Source: Zeaxanthinibacter enoshimensis (GTDB lineage Bacteria; Bacteroidota; Bacteroidia; Flavobacteriales; Flavobacteriaceae). Taken from it: a stretch of DNA of 64,000 bases. Under the pieces are notes generated by a model. It was not told where the DNA came from. It made no database searches and saw only the letters and a program-made list of their open reading frames with translations. Location of the stretch: assembly GCF_004362865.1 (NCBI RefSeq), contig NZ_SNYI01000001.1:1384105-1448104 (forward strand), in the 5' to 3' direction. A program made the position numbers and the translations under genes. Below are positions 1 to 10,092 of the stretch, one piece after another; position 1 is the stretch's first letter, and each line of letters opens with the position of its first letter.

Positions 1-1836
1 CATGATAAAACCAACGATTGGGCAAAGGGGAAGCGAATTGATAAAAACCTTTACACAGGCGCAATTCAGATTTATAGCGGTAAAATTGAAGAGTTTGAAG
101 ATGAGAATATCGTGCAGGAGCCGGAAGTTGAGTATGCTGGAATCTTTGAAAATTTCTCACACGAACAACTTTTAGCGATAGGGGTGCCCTCAGAATGGGT
201 GGAAACTGTTCAGAAGATAACAAGTGAGGAACAGTTTATGAAGCTATGGGATGTTCTTCCTGATGATGCCATTGAAAACCTTGGAATTCTGCTAGAAGGA
301 GAGATTGATGTTAAAGTTTTAATCAAGCAAATTGAATATAAGGCAAGTCAGCTCCCAGAGAAAACCGAAGAGCTTATCGAAGTTCAACCAGGGCTGCATG
401 TAATTAGTGAAGACGATAAACTCATAGAAGTCCTAAATAAGGATATTAATGTGTTTCGCTTTTATCTGCACCCAACGCAACATTATTTGGCTTATAATAA
501 TTTTTCGGGTTCCAAAAAGGTTACAGGTAGTGCAGGTACTGGGAAAACCGTGGTAGCCTTGCACAGAGTGAAATTTTTAGCTGATCAATTAAAAGAAGGC
601 GATAAACCTATCCTCTTCACCACCTTCACTAAATTCCTAATTAAGAATATCCAGGCGCTTTTTGCAGAGCAGAACATTCCCGCTTCTAAACTTGAAGTCC
701 ATAATCTGGATAAACTAGCATTTAAGCTTGCAAAGGAATTGGAAATAATTCCTAGATCGGTTAAACCCATCGATAGCAAGGATGCTTGGTCTTTCTTCCT
801 CAGAAGAAATCAGGAAATTAAAGTGAAGCAAAGGTTTCTGGAAAAAGAATATGCTGAAGTGATATTAAAATATCATGTCACCAAAGAGGAAGAGTATTTA
901 GGTGTTCCAAGGGTTGGGAGAGGTGCTCAGTTATATGATAAGGATAGAAGAAAAATTTGGAAAATTTTCCAGCAATATGAGGCTTATCAGAAATATTCTA
1001 AACGTTATACCCGTTCAGATGTCTTCTTTCAGCTTTGCAGACATCTGGAAAGATGGCCAGAAGATCGCCCCTTTAGTCATATAGTTTGTGATGAAGTGCA
1101 GGATTTCGGCAACTTGGAATTACGGCTATTACGCGTTTTGGTAAACGAAGGCCCCAATGATCTCTTTTTGGCAGGTGACCCTTTTCAGAATATATATCAG
1201 AAGAATACTACGTTTAGTAAATCGGGTATAAGTATTAGAGGAAGAAGTACGCGTTTAAAGTTTAACTATCGTACAACTGAAGAGATACGAATCCTCGCAA
1301 CTAATATGATTGCCGGCCTAGAGGTTGACGATTTCAGTGGAGAAAAGGCGACAACGCTGGGAGATACCAGTATACTCTCTGGGGAAGAGCCGAAATATAT
1401 AACATGTGATACTAGATCAAAGGAGTTAGAATACATTAAGAATTATATTAAAGCAAGTTTTGGAAGCATTGGCCTCCATGAAATATGTATTACCGCCCGA
1501 ACAAAAAAAGAAGCTATGGAGATCTATGAGTACTTGTCCGACAACCGCCTTCCAGTAAAGATGTTGGTAAACTTGGAAAATCTCTCAGATTTGGACAATC
1601 ATGTGGGTGTTTCAACTATGCATGGAGTAAAAGGTATGGAGTTCAAAACCATGATCATTACAGGTTTTTGCAAAGACCATTTTCCATATAAACCCTATAA
1701 GTTTTCTACATGGTCCGAAGCTGAGCAAAAGGCTTTTATTCAGTCAGAATATCTTCTGTCGTATGTAGCATTTTCAAGGGCCACCTCCTATCTCCTAATT
1801 ACGGGAGTGGGAGATAAAGTAATGATGCTGACCTAA
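1..1836 (+). CDS. UvrD/Rep-like superfamily 1 helicase, 5' partial
   Basis: The reading frame is open to the first base of the window, so the gene starts upstream; the GTG at 112 is only an internal codon. The first residues (HDKTNDWAKGKRI) resemble, from memory, the end of the RelE/ParE-like N-terminal domain found on some UvrD-like helicases. The Walker A motif is GSAGTGKT, starting at nucleotide 526. The Walker B motif is VCDEVQD near nucleotide 1090. Near the C-terminus are VSTMHGVKGMEF and YVAFSRA, the UvrD C-terminal motifs. The predicted role is ATP-driven DNA or RNA unwinding. Only 38 bases separate it from the next helicase gene on the same strand, which suggests one transcript. Its link to the downstream DarT module is inferred from spacing alone. 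Confidence 0.85.
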   Translation, partial: HDKTNDWAKGKRIDKNLYTGAIQIYSGKIEEFEDENIVQEPEVEYAGIFENFSHEQLLAIGVPSEWVETVQKITSEEQFMKLWDVLPDDAIENLGILLEGEIDVKVLIKQIEYKASQLPEKTEELIEVQPGLHVISEDDKLIEVLNKDINVFRFYLHPTQHYLAYNNFSGSKKVTGSAGTGKTVVALHRVKFLADQLKEGDKPILFTTFTKFLIKNIQALFAEQNIPASKLEVHNLDKLAFKLAKELEIIPRSVKPIDSKDAWSFFLRRNQEIKVKQRFLEKEYAEVILKYHVTKEEEYLGVPRVGRGAQLYDKDRRKIWKIFQQYEAYQKYSKRYTRSDVFFQLCRHLERWPEDRPFSHIVCDEVQDFGNLELRLLRVLVNEGPNDLFLAGDPFQNIYQKNTTFSKSGISIRGRSTRLKFNYRTTEEIRILATNMIAGLEVDDFSGEKATTLGDTSILSGEEPKYITCDTRSKELEYIKNYIKASFGSIGLHEICITARTKKEAMEIYEYLSDNRLPVKMLVNLENLSDLDNHVGVSTMHGVKGMEFKTMIITGFCKDHFPYKPYKFSTWSEAEQKAFIQSEYLLSYVAFSRATSYLLITGVGDKVMMLT

Positions 1837-1874
1837 TGATTAACATATGACTAACCTACCGATAGCACCAACCC

Positions 1875-4800
1875 ATGAAAGAATTCCAAGTATGGCAATC
1901 GTATATTGATGCCCTTAACATTCTCACCGAGCAGTACGAAAACCCTTTTCGAATAAAGGTGTTAAAAACTAAAGAAGAAGGGGTCATAGACTGTAGGTTT
2001 GTGGAAGAAGATCAGAAACGACTTGTTTATGAAGCGCTAACGGGAGTTTTCAAAGATTTAACATTTGAGGACGTCCGTTTCAAAGAAAATCACCTGCTTT
2101 ACCCGACATCTGGGAGGCTTAACAGGACTAATGACGCCAAGGATACCCTAGATAACCTTGCACGGGCACATCACTTTACTTATTCGCTAAATCCCGGATT
2201 TTCAGCAACCATAAACTATACCCATAATCACTTACAGGAATTATTCGATCAAGTAGGAATTAAGGAGAGAGCAAAACTCGATAAGCCGGTTTACCTCACC
2301 ATTGAAGAAATAGAAAAGATAGACGGCGTTCTTGAAGACTACCCTGAAGTTACCCGGGCTACAGATATAGGGGCGGTCTTTCAGTTAGAAATGAAAGATG
2401 AATATATGGCGCGGCAGTGTGAACATACCCTGAAGTTCATATGGAAACATGCAGGAGTAAAGCCGGGAGCTGTGAAAGTAGATTCTTACGATATCTATTA
2501 CAAGAACAAGTATTTTTTCAAGGATTTTGTCGAGGTAATTAAGGAGAGTACCCCATATTACAACACCATTCATTTAGTCACTTATGAAATACAACCAGAT
2601 GCTTTCAATGACTTCTTAAAGACCAAAAAACACCAGAAGGTGTTTTTTAGGTCAGAGCCCCATGCTAATGATAATTCCAATAATAAGAGTCAGATATTAC
2701 CCGACCCTCAAGGAAATAAATTTGTCCGAAGATTTAAAAATGATATTGCAAAGGAGGAGTTGAATGACGAAATCAGACATTTTAAAAGGGTTCTAGGGCG
2801 ATTTTTTAAGGAAGAGGATATCACCGTAACCCATGAACAAGTATTTAGAACCTCCGGGAAGCAGTTGTTCAACTCCTATATTGAATATATTAAAGCTTCA
2901 CTGCCGGAAACATACCAGGTAAGTCTGAATTCAGAGACGCTTTCTTTTGACTTTCAATCGGCAGAAGAGTTAGATAAAAAGATTGAAGCACTTGAAAGGT
3001 ATTCCTGGATTAATCTAAAGCAGCATGAGAATGGCCATAAATTTAAGGTGTACTTTGAAGTAAGTACGCCTTTGGTTGACTTAGAAAGGCGATTGTCAAA
3101 ATCTTCTAAAATTAAAGCGGTCCTAAATAAAGACCAGAATCAATTACAGGTTTTTGGAATGTTGGCTGATCCTGCCCAGCAAGAGATTCTTAAGGCAAAA
3201 ATTCTAAATGAATACGATAAAATTGATGTGAAGTATTGTAGCCTCAAATGGAATGAGATCGGGAATGGATATTTAAAATACTTCTTGCACTTTGATGAAG
3301 AATCCTTTCAAGAATACACTGAAAGAAAGTTCATGAAATTGAGGGGGGGGCTAGTTAAAGATTACGAGTCTGAGGCTCCTTTTGGGATGATTCGCTATGT
3401 AAATTACCCCTACCTCGAAATCGAATTAGAGGTGGATAGTGAGGAGATACTTTTAGAGGAGACTTTAACCGTTGCGGGCTCTCTAAAGGGAGAGAAAGAT
3501 AAAATAAAACGCCTTTACGATGCTATTGAGGCTATTCAAAGCGATTCCTCAATATCTATAGTAAATCCGAATCTTAAGGATGGACTTATTGATTCAGCCG
3601 AGGTGAAATATGACGTTGATGAAATTAAAAGGACCTTGGAGTATTGCAATTTGTACCGAGAGGTGGAGGCCGACTTACTCAGTAGTTTTATCAATGAGAG
3701 TCAGAAAGAGGCCATCGCCAAATCACTATTGGCTGAGGATCTTTTTGTGGTCCAGGGACCTCCGGGTACCGGGAAGTCTACCGCTATTGCCGAATTGATC
3801 TGGCAACACATTCGATTGCAGGGCGCCCACCAAGAAAAATATAAAATATTAGTGACTTCAGAGACTAATTTGGCGGTGGATAATGCTTTGGATAAGCTTC
3901 GAAGTGATAGACATATGCTAATTAAACCTATTCGTTTTGGATCGGAAGATAAATTGGACCGGGAAGGATGGCGATTTTCGTTAGAAGCCATTAATGCCTG
4001 GGGTAAAGATGTTACAGCTTATGAAGATACTTTAATTGTGGACGATTGGGTAACATTAATTAGCGATCGAAGTGAAGAGCAAGCTCAAAGTGGTTATTTA
4101 AAGCTTTGGAAGGAACACCTTTTAGAAAAAGATAAAACGGTTAGGGAATTTTTTAGCCAAGCCTATTTGAAGCACTGTAATGTGGTCGGAGCTACCTGTA
4201 GTTCTATTGGAAAGCTTAACTCAGAAGGAAGGTTTACCCGCTTTTTTCAGGATTACTGCAACGTTTACCACGCAGAAAAATTAGAAAGTTATAAGTCTGA
4301 TAGAAGTTGGAATACTATAAAGGCTTTGAATGGATTGAGTGTTGAATTTGACTTGGCCATACAAGATGAGGCTTCAAAAGCTTCACCACCGGAACTTATG
4401 TTACCCTTTGTGTTTACTAAAAAAGCAATCGTGATTGGTGATCACCGCCAATTACCACCTATGATCGACACTAATGAGTTTATTGACAGTCTGGAATATT
4501 TAAAAGCTAAAGCTCAGGAAGGGGAGCAGCGTCAAAAAATTAAACGCTTACAGAGGTTTATAAAACGGAATTCCAGGTCATTTGAGATTTCTCATTTTGA
4601 GCGTTTGTTCAAAGGAATTCATCAAAATTACAAGACAACCTTCGATACACAATACCGTATGCACCCGGCCATTAATGAGACTATAAAACAATTTTACAAA
4701 GGCGATTTTGAAGGAGGAAAAGATCTCGAATGTGGCCTGGACATGAATTGTGTAGACGATCCTAACCTGGATAATATACAAAGCCGTTACCATGGAATTA

Positions 4801-5408
4801 CCAATAAGGCAGATACTCATGTGATGTGGTTTGATGTGAATACTCCGGAAGTAAAGCAAGGAACCAGTCGTGTTAATCCCGGAGAAGTGGAAGCGATAAA
4901 ATGGATTGTTGAAAGATTAAAGGGAAACGAGCGTTACAAGCATTTTGTCGACCATTGGGGTGATCATTTACAAGCAGAAAAGGAGTTGGGAATTATTACT
5001 TTTTACGGTGCTCAGGCTAATTTGCTAAAGAAAAACTTGCCGCAGGATATTCAGGCTAGGGTATCTCCAGTAGATCGATTCCAGGGAATGGAACGCAATA
5101 TTGTGATCGTCTCGATGGTCCGTAGTAATCGTTTAGCAGAACATCCGGGTCAGGAACCGGATTATGAAATGTTCCCCGATTTGGGCTATGCAAAGAATAC
5201 CAGCCTGGGATTCGCAGAATCTCCCAATAGGCTCAATGTAGCTTTGTCCAGGGCAAAAAGACTATTGATCGTGGTGGGTAATAAAGACCATTTCAGCAGT
5301 AAACAAATTTATAAAAATGTTTATGAGACCATCTTGAAACATCCTCAGGGAGAGGTTTGGTCGTTTAGTAAGGGAGATCTAAAAAAGGTGAGGAATGGAA
5401 ATAGTTGA
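1875..5408 (+). CDS. Large SF1 helicase of the UPF1/DNA2 type
   Basis: The protein has 1177 residues. The first roughly 600 residues show no domain I recognise. The C-terminal half is a superfamily 1B-like helicase: Walker A GPPGTGKS at residues 628-635, Walker B-like DEAS at about 831-834, VIGDHRQLPP about 30 residues later, QYRMHP at about 926, a DRFQGMERNIVIVS motif, and NVALSRAKR near the end. These are the motifs of UPF1, DNA2 and AAA_11/AAA_12 helicases, which unwind RNA or DNA using ATP. Its last 14 bases overlap the start of the W-repeat/DarT gene, so the two are very probably translationally coupled. Family assignment is firm; the substrate and the role of the N-terminal half are unknown. 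Confidence 0.88.
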   Translation: MKEFQVWQSYIDALNILTEQYENPFRIKVLKTKEEGVIDCRFVEEDQKRLVYEALTGVFKDLTFEDVRFKENHLLYPTSGRLNRTNDAKDTLDNLARAHHFTYSLNPGFSATINYTHNHLQELFDQVGIKERAKLDKPVYLTIEEIEKIDGVLEDYPEVTRATDIGAVFQLEMKDEYMARQCEHTLKFIWKHAGVKPGAVKVDSYDIYYKNKYFFKDFVEVIKESTPYYNTIHLVTYEIQPDAFNDFLKTKKHQKVFFRSEPHANDNSNNKSQILPDPQGNKFVRRFKNDIAKEELNDEIRHFKRVLGRFFKEEDITVTHEQVFRTSGKQLFNSYIEYIKASLPETYQVSLNSETLSFDFQSAEELDKKIEALERYSWINLKQHENGHKFKVYFEVSTPLVDLERRLSKSSKIKAVLNKDQNQLQVFGMLADPAQQEILKAKILNEYDKIDVKYCSLKWNEIGNGYLKYFLHFDEESFQEYTERKFMKLRGGLVKDYESEAPFGMIRYVNYPYLEIELEVDSEEILLEETLTVAGSLKGEKDKIKRLYDAIEAIQSDSSISIVNPNLKDGLIDSAEVKYDVDEIKRTLEYCNLYREVEADLLSSFINESQKEAIAKSLLAEDLFVVQGPPGTGKSTAIAELIWQHIRLQGAHQEKYKILVTSETNLAVDNALDKLRSDRHMLIKPIRFGSEDKLDREGWRFSLEAINAWGKDVTAYEDTLIVDDWVTLISDRSEEQAQSGYLKLWKEHLLEKDKTVREFFSQAYLKHCNVVGATCSSIGKLNSEGRFTRFFQDYCNVYHAEKLESYKSDRSWNTIKALNGLSVEFDLAIQDEASKASPPELMLPFVFTKKAIVIGDHRQLPPMIDTNEFIDSLEYLKAKAQEGEQRQKIKRLQRFIKRNSRSFEISHFERLFKGIHQNYKTTFDTQYRMHPAINETIKQFYKGDFEGGKDLECGLDMNCVDDPNLDNIQSRYHGITNKADTHVMWFDVNTPEVKQGTSRVNPGEVEAIKWIVERLKGNERYKHFVDHWGDHLQAEKELGIITFYGAQANLLKKNLPQDIQARVSPVDRFQGMERNIVIVSMVRSNRLAEHPGQEPDYEMFPDLGYAKNTSLGFAESPNRLNVALSRAKRLLIVVGNKDHFSSKQIYKNVYETILKHPQGEVWSFSKGDLKKVRNGNS

Positions 5409-8400
5409 TAGGATATGCCATAAAGGCTTGGTAAAATTAGGACTTAAGAATTATAAGTTGAAATACCGGAAGACTGAAGCGCTCACCAAGTACGAACAGG
5501 CAATTATTGGATTACTTCATGAGCAGGGTGGGCTAATGGAATGGAAAGAATTAGGGGAAATCTTAGGTTTTGCTGTAGCTGAGAATTTGGATGAAGGCGT
5601 AAGAAAGGACTATGCCGAAGTGGGAATTTTTGAAAGTTACCTGGATGCTTTACAAAAAGTCCATTTAATTAGTAGGGATGAGGATTGTATTCTGCTATCC
5701 GAATGGGGTGAGGTAGCGGTTCAGGAAGGGGTAAAACACCTTTTTTATAATGGCCTCATTCGAGTGCCCGGATTCATGGAGTTGCAACAACCCGATCCAC
5801 CTATAATAGTCTCCTTCGCAGAACTCGGATTGGAGCTGCAGTTAGAAGAAGTAAAAGAATTTGAATCTCCCTGGCCTATAGCATCCCGCATGGAGGCCGT
5901 CGATGATGATGATGTTAATAGGCTTATCAATATGGGCTTCCATTTTCAGAAAAATATTTTTATCGATGTTATCGAGGAATCGAATGGAGCACTAAGAAAA
6001 GATGTGGATATCAATTTTGAAATGGATGGAAAGCTCCTGAAATGCTACTTTGAGGATCATTTTATAGCGTCACTTACAGATTTGTTTAATTATGAGGGCA
6101 ATGAAGAATTAGCTAAGGAGGTTAAATTGCAATTAGGCCTAAAAGCCTATTTAGAAAACAATAAAGCCTATCGTTTAGATGAGCTTTTGATATATGAATC
6201 GATCATCAATTGGGATGTCTTCTTTGAAACTTATGATGAGGAATTTGATTGGAAAGCAACCACATTAAGAAAGCTCGGGGAGCTTGGCGTTTCATCTAAG
6301 CTAATTTCCCAACATTCCCCCGAAGATGTGCTCTATGAGCAATTAGAAGAAAGTGTCAATGTAGTCGATTGGCCAATTATTACTGGACGGCTTTCCCTGG
6401 ATTTTATTTTAACCCATTTACCGGAACTGTATTGGGATGCAACCGTTTTAGCAGAGCGTATCACTGTAGAAGTATTTAAAGATTACTACCTGGAATTAAA
6501 AGCTTTGTCAGACTTCCCCTTCACACAGTATTACAGACAGTTGGACAAGGAATTTCTCTCAGAACAATTTGACCATTTACCAGATATCACAGCATATATC
6601 ACACGATACAAGCCAAACTGGCTTGCAGAATTCTTAGCTCTGTACCCAAATGGCCCATGGAATTGGACACAGATTGGTCAAAATATGCCTCTGGAAGATT
6701 TATTTTCATTATCCGAAGAGCATAAAGTACATTTCCCATCGATACTCGTACTACAACAAATTATTACGGAGGAATTACACATATCAGGAGACGAATTTGG
6801 TGCGCTTATCAATCGTATACCTAAAGCGGATAATAATCCTTTATTAAATAGGCAACACCCGTCCAACATGAACCTTGCGGAGTTAAAGCTCCTGGATGGG
6901 AAAAACTTGATTTTTTGGGGAGATAGCACCGTGCCCGGCTACGAGATGAATACACATCAGGAATGGAACTACGAGATAATTGATTATTTCCAGGATAAAT
7001 GGAATTATCCAGAAGCCATACAATTTCTCGAAGAGCATTTGCAAGATGTAGAGGTGATTAGAACCATACCCTTAAATTGGAATTATTCAGGAATTTCAAA
7101 AAATGCTTATCTCGTCAGTGAAAAGCAGGTTTTAGAGACCTATGGTGCCAAGCTTGACCCTAATGAGGTGATACAGGTATGGTCTCCTAAGGATTGGAAA
7201 AGGCATTTGCCTTGGGCACTATCGCGGTTTGATGATATTTATAAGGAACATTGGGTTGAGTCAGCTTCTTCTACAATAAGTATTGAAGATGTATTGTGTC
7301 ATCAAAAGGAATGGATTGAGGAGATAAATGAGGCCGTTGAGTGGGATCTAATAGTGTTTAATACAAAGATTTCATTTTTGCATGAGCAGATGTGGGAGAT
7401 ATATGAAGTACTTCTAGAATTGGGTGTTTACGAACGGGTTAAAACCCCTCTGACCTCAAAATTAAATGTAGAGTTTCAGCTGGAAAATTGCGATTTTGAT
7501 TGGGATTGGAAGGTTGTGACGGAAAATGCCTTAATAAAAGATATCCTTAATGAGGAATCCTTGTATGAGTTTGCACATTTGTGGTACTGGAATGTAATTC
7601 TCGAAAATTATTATACTGAAGAAGATCTTCTCAAAGCTCATAAGTTACCGGAAATTGCAACACTTATTGCCCAATCGGAAAACGAAGAATTTATCGATAA
7701 GGCCTGGAGATACATTACCGAAAACTACCCTAAACATTTATTGTGGGAAGATATTGGAAAGACTATCGCGATGCAGGATATTTTCAGGTGGGATTGGAAT
7801 CTGATTAGTAGTACAAATCGAATATCCCTGGATAAAAATACCTTATCGCACTACAGGAATAATATCAATTGGGATCTTTTATCAGAAAATGAAGTAATTA
7901 ATAAACTGTTTTATAAAGACACCGAGCTATTTGATGGCACTAATGATTGGATAGAGTATGTTCTGGGATATTTGATCGAATTTAAACAGTATTGGAACTT
8001 TCAGGGTTTGTCCAAGGTTTCTAATATCACCTGGAATGAGACCATTATCCAAAAATTTAAAGATCATTGGGACTGGCAAATACTTTCCTCTTCGGCATCA
8101 AACTTTCTGACCACAAAAAAGGGTAATAAAGTAAAATATAATACAAAGATATTTAGTAAGTATATCGATCAAATCGATTTTAATGTGATCTCGCAACGAG
8201 ATGACATCCAATTTGACTTAGAGTTTGTTAAAAAATATGATAATAAGTCTTGGAATTGGAATGAACTATCAGGAAATCCTGCGGTTAAATTGGATAAAAA
8301 GGTTTTACTGGGGGACTTAAAAAATAAGCCTTGGAATTGGTTTTCCTTATCCCAGCATCCCGATTTAGAATTTGATAATACAGATCTTCTGGAAATGCAT

Positions 8401-10092
8401 GATAGGGATTTAGATTGGGGGTATTTTTCTTCTCAAAACTGGATCAACGCAGAGACGGTTTGTGCCCTCGAAACAAAACCTTGGGATTGGCATCAACTAT
8501 CGGTCAACCGAAATCTTCACCTCTCTACAAACCTACTTAGAATATTTGCTACGAATCATGCTGATGAGGTTTCCTGGGAGGCTGTTTTAAAGAATGTTAA
8601 TCTGGATTTGAATGATGAAAATCTGATGTTGCTATCTGCCATAATCGAAGATAATTCACATTGTTGGGGGATCCTGAGTTCACACCCTAAATTAGATTTC
8701 TCCAATTTAAAGGCCGATCATCTTTTAAAATATTCTTCTTACTGGAATTGGGAAGTGCTGCTAGAAAATTGGAAATTGGATTTTAATGATGTGGACAACT
8801 TAAAAAGGTATGTCTCTTTTATCGATTGGGGTGAATTGTCGAGACACCATAAATTCAGTCCGACCTTTGAAATTCTTGAGGCATTTAAAAACCTGTTAGA
8901 TTGGAGATTCCTTTCGCCTAAGGTGCTTAATGATGTTTATAAAATTGAAAGATTTAGTCAATATGTCAACTGGGAAGTGATTTCCGAAAAAATGGACTTC
9001 GATGGAAAGCTGCCCTTTGTGAAGCGTCATATTGCTAAATTCCACCTCTCCCGGCTACAAAACAACCCCACCGTGCCCCCGGAAATGGCAAGGTTTATCA
9101 AAGAGTACCTAAGGGCTAATATTGAAATTAGGTTTGTAGAAAAATTAAAGGAACAGGGTGGTCCTTGGGCTGGTAATGTATATCATTTTACGCACCTTAC
9201 TAATGCCTTGGCAATTATTAAGAATCGAAAAATTTTAAGTAGAAATAAGGCATCTGGTGGTGGTTTTAGTGATGCTGCAGGATCTGTCGTAAAACGAAGG
9301 GATGAGGCCCATAATTATGCCCGTTTTTACTTTCGCCCCCAAACTCCTACTCAATTTTATAATGAATGTTTAGGAAAAGACTTTCAGACTAATAGTTTCG
9401 AAAAGGCTAAAGATTTGGACTTGCCCAAATGCCCGATTCCAGTTTTCTTCAAGTTCGATCTTCAGGAAATATTGAGTCAAATAAAAGATAAATGTTTTAT
9501 AAGCGATGGAAATTTGCAGACCAATTGGGCCAAGATGGGTACAATTCAGAAAATGATACTTCACTTTGATTTTGAGGATGTTTATAGCACTATTGAACAT
9601 ACTTCAGATGATAATTGGAAAACATACTTAAATAAATCACAGCAGGAATTTTTGGTTCGCGATGAGTTTAATTTTTCGAATCTAACCAATTACGAAATTC
9701 TTGTAAAGACGCAAGGAGACTTACAACAACTGAAACAATTGTTAAGAAATGATCATGAAATCCTCTCTAAGTTACGAGTGGCTAATGGAAGGGATAAAAT
9801 TTTCAACAATCAGAATAGAGAGATATACTATACTATTAATGAAAATAAGTTGCAAGTTGATACAGATTACCTAGGAGATGGAAAAGTAAAAGGTAATTTT
9901 GTAATTGATCTGAGCAATTCTCGTTATAAAGTACGAGGAGGCACTGTTACAAATAGATTAGGAAATCGTATAACTTTTTATCCAGACATTGAGATCGAAT
10001 TCAAATCCGAGCTCTGTTTTTCTGTCAGTTTTAGTGATGAGTTAACCAATAAAGAACCCTGGGAGGTAATCAAATACTGTAATGTCCATTAA
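5395..10092 (+). CDS. Giant W-x-W repeat protein with C-terminal DarT-like ADP-ribosyltransferase domain
   Basis: The protein has 1565 residues. Residues 1-110 look like a winged-helix region (YEQAIIGLLHEQGG, then MEWKELGEILGF). From about 270 to 1235 the chain is built of units of roughly 25-29 residues carrying WNW/WDW followed by a leucine-serine step, for example WNWNELSGNP, WNWFSLSQHP and WDWHQLSVNR; the spacing suggests a helical solenoid. Residues of about 1255-1430 match the DarT family (DUF4433): YHFTHLTNALAII at 1263, LSRN at 1281-1284, ARFYFRPQTPTQ, and QQEFLV with E1418 where DarT has its catalytic glutamate. DarT enzymes ADP-ribosylate thymidine in single-stranded DNA using NAD+. 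The gene overlaps the helicase before it by 14 bases and the macrodomain gene after it by 11 bases. Usual DarT proteins are only about 200 residues, so the fusion is unusual. The DarT call rests on motifs only. Confidence 0.8.
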   Translation: MEIVDRICHKGLVKLGLKNYKLKYRKTEALTKYEQAIIGLLHEQGGLMEWKELGEILGFAVAENLDEGVRKDYAEVGIFESYLDALQKVHLISRDEDCILLSEWGEVAVQEGVKHLFYNGLIRVPGFMELQQPDPPIIVSFAELGLELQLEEVKEFESPWPIASRMEAVDDDDVNRLINMGFHFQKNIFIDVIEESNGALRKDVDINFEMDGKLLKCYFEDHFIASLTDLFNYEGNEELAKEVKLQLGLKAYLENNKAYRLDELLIYESIINWDVFFETYDEEFDWKATTLRKLGELGVSSKLISQHSPEDVLYEQLEESVNVVDWPIITGRLSLDFILTHLPELYWDATVLAERITVEVFKDYYLELKALSDFPFTQYYRQLDKEFLSEQFDHLPDITAYITRYKPNWLAEFLALYPNGPWNWTQIGQNMPLEDLFSLSEEHKVHFPSILVLQQIITEELHISGDEFGALINRIPKADNNPLLNRQHPSNMNLAELKLLDGKNLIFWGDSTVPGYEMNTHQEWNYEIIDYFQDKWNYPEAIQFLEEHLQDVEVIRTIPLNWNYSGISKNAYLVSEKQVLETYGAKLDPNEVIQVWSPKDWKRHLPWALSRFDDIYKEHWVESASSTISIEDVLCHQKEWIEEINEAVEWDLIVFNTKISFLHEQMWEIYEVLLELGVYERVKTPLTSKLNVEFQLENCDFDWDWKVVTENALIKDILNEESLYEFAHLWYWNVILENYYTEEDLLKAHKLPEIATLIAQSENEEFIDKAWRYITENYPKHLLWEDIGKTIAMQDIFRWDWNLISSTNRISLDKNTLSHYRNNINWDLLSENEVINKLFYKDTELFDGTNDWIEYVLGYLIEFKQYWNFQGLSKVSNITWNETIIQKFKDHWDWQILSSSASNFLTTKKGNKVKYNTKIFSKYIDQIDFNVISQRDDIQFDLEFVKKYDNKSWNWNELSGNPAVKLDKKVLLGDLKNKPWNWFSLSQHPDLEFDNTDLLEMHDRDLDWGYFSSQNWINAETVCALETKPWDWHQLSVNRNLHLSTNLLRIFATNHADEVSWEAVLKNVNLDLNDENLMLLSAIIEDNSHCWGILSSHPKLDFSNLKADHLLKYSSYWNWEVLLENWKLDFNDVDNLKRYVSFIDWGELSRHHKFSPTFEILEAFKNLLDWRFLSPKVLNDVYKIERFSQYVNWEVISEKMDFDGKLPFVKRHIAKFHLSRLQNNPTVPPEMARFIKEYLRANIEIRFVEKLKEQGGPWAGNVYHFTHLTNALAIIKNRKILSRNKASGGGFSDAAGSVVKRRDEAHNYARFYFRPQTPTQFYNECLGKDFQTNSFEKAKDLDLPKCPIPVFFKFDLQEILSQIKDKCFISDGNLQTNWAKMGTIQKMILHFDFEDVYSTIEHTSDDNWKTYLNKSQQEFLVRDEFNFSNLTNYEILVKTQGDLQQLKQLLRNDHEILSKLRVANGRDKIFNNQNREIYYTINENKLQVDTDYLGDGKVKGNFVIDLSNSRYKVRGGTVTNRLGNRITFYPDIEIEFKSELCFSVSFSDELTNKEPWEVIKYCNVH

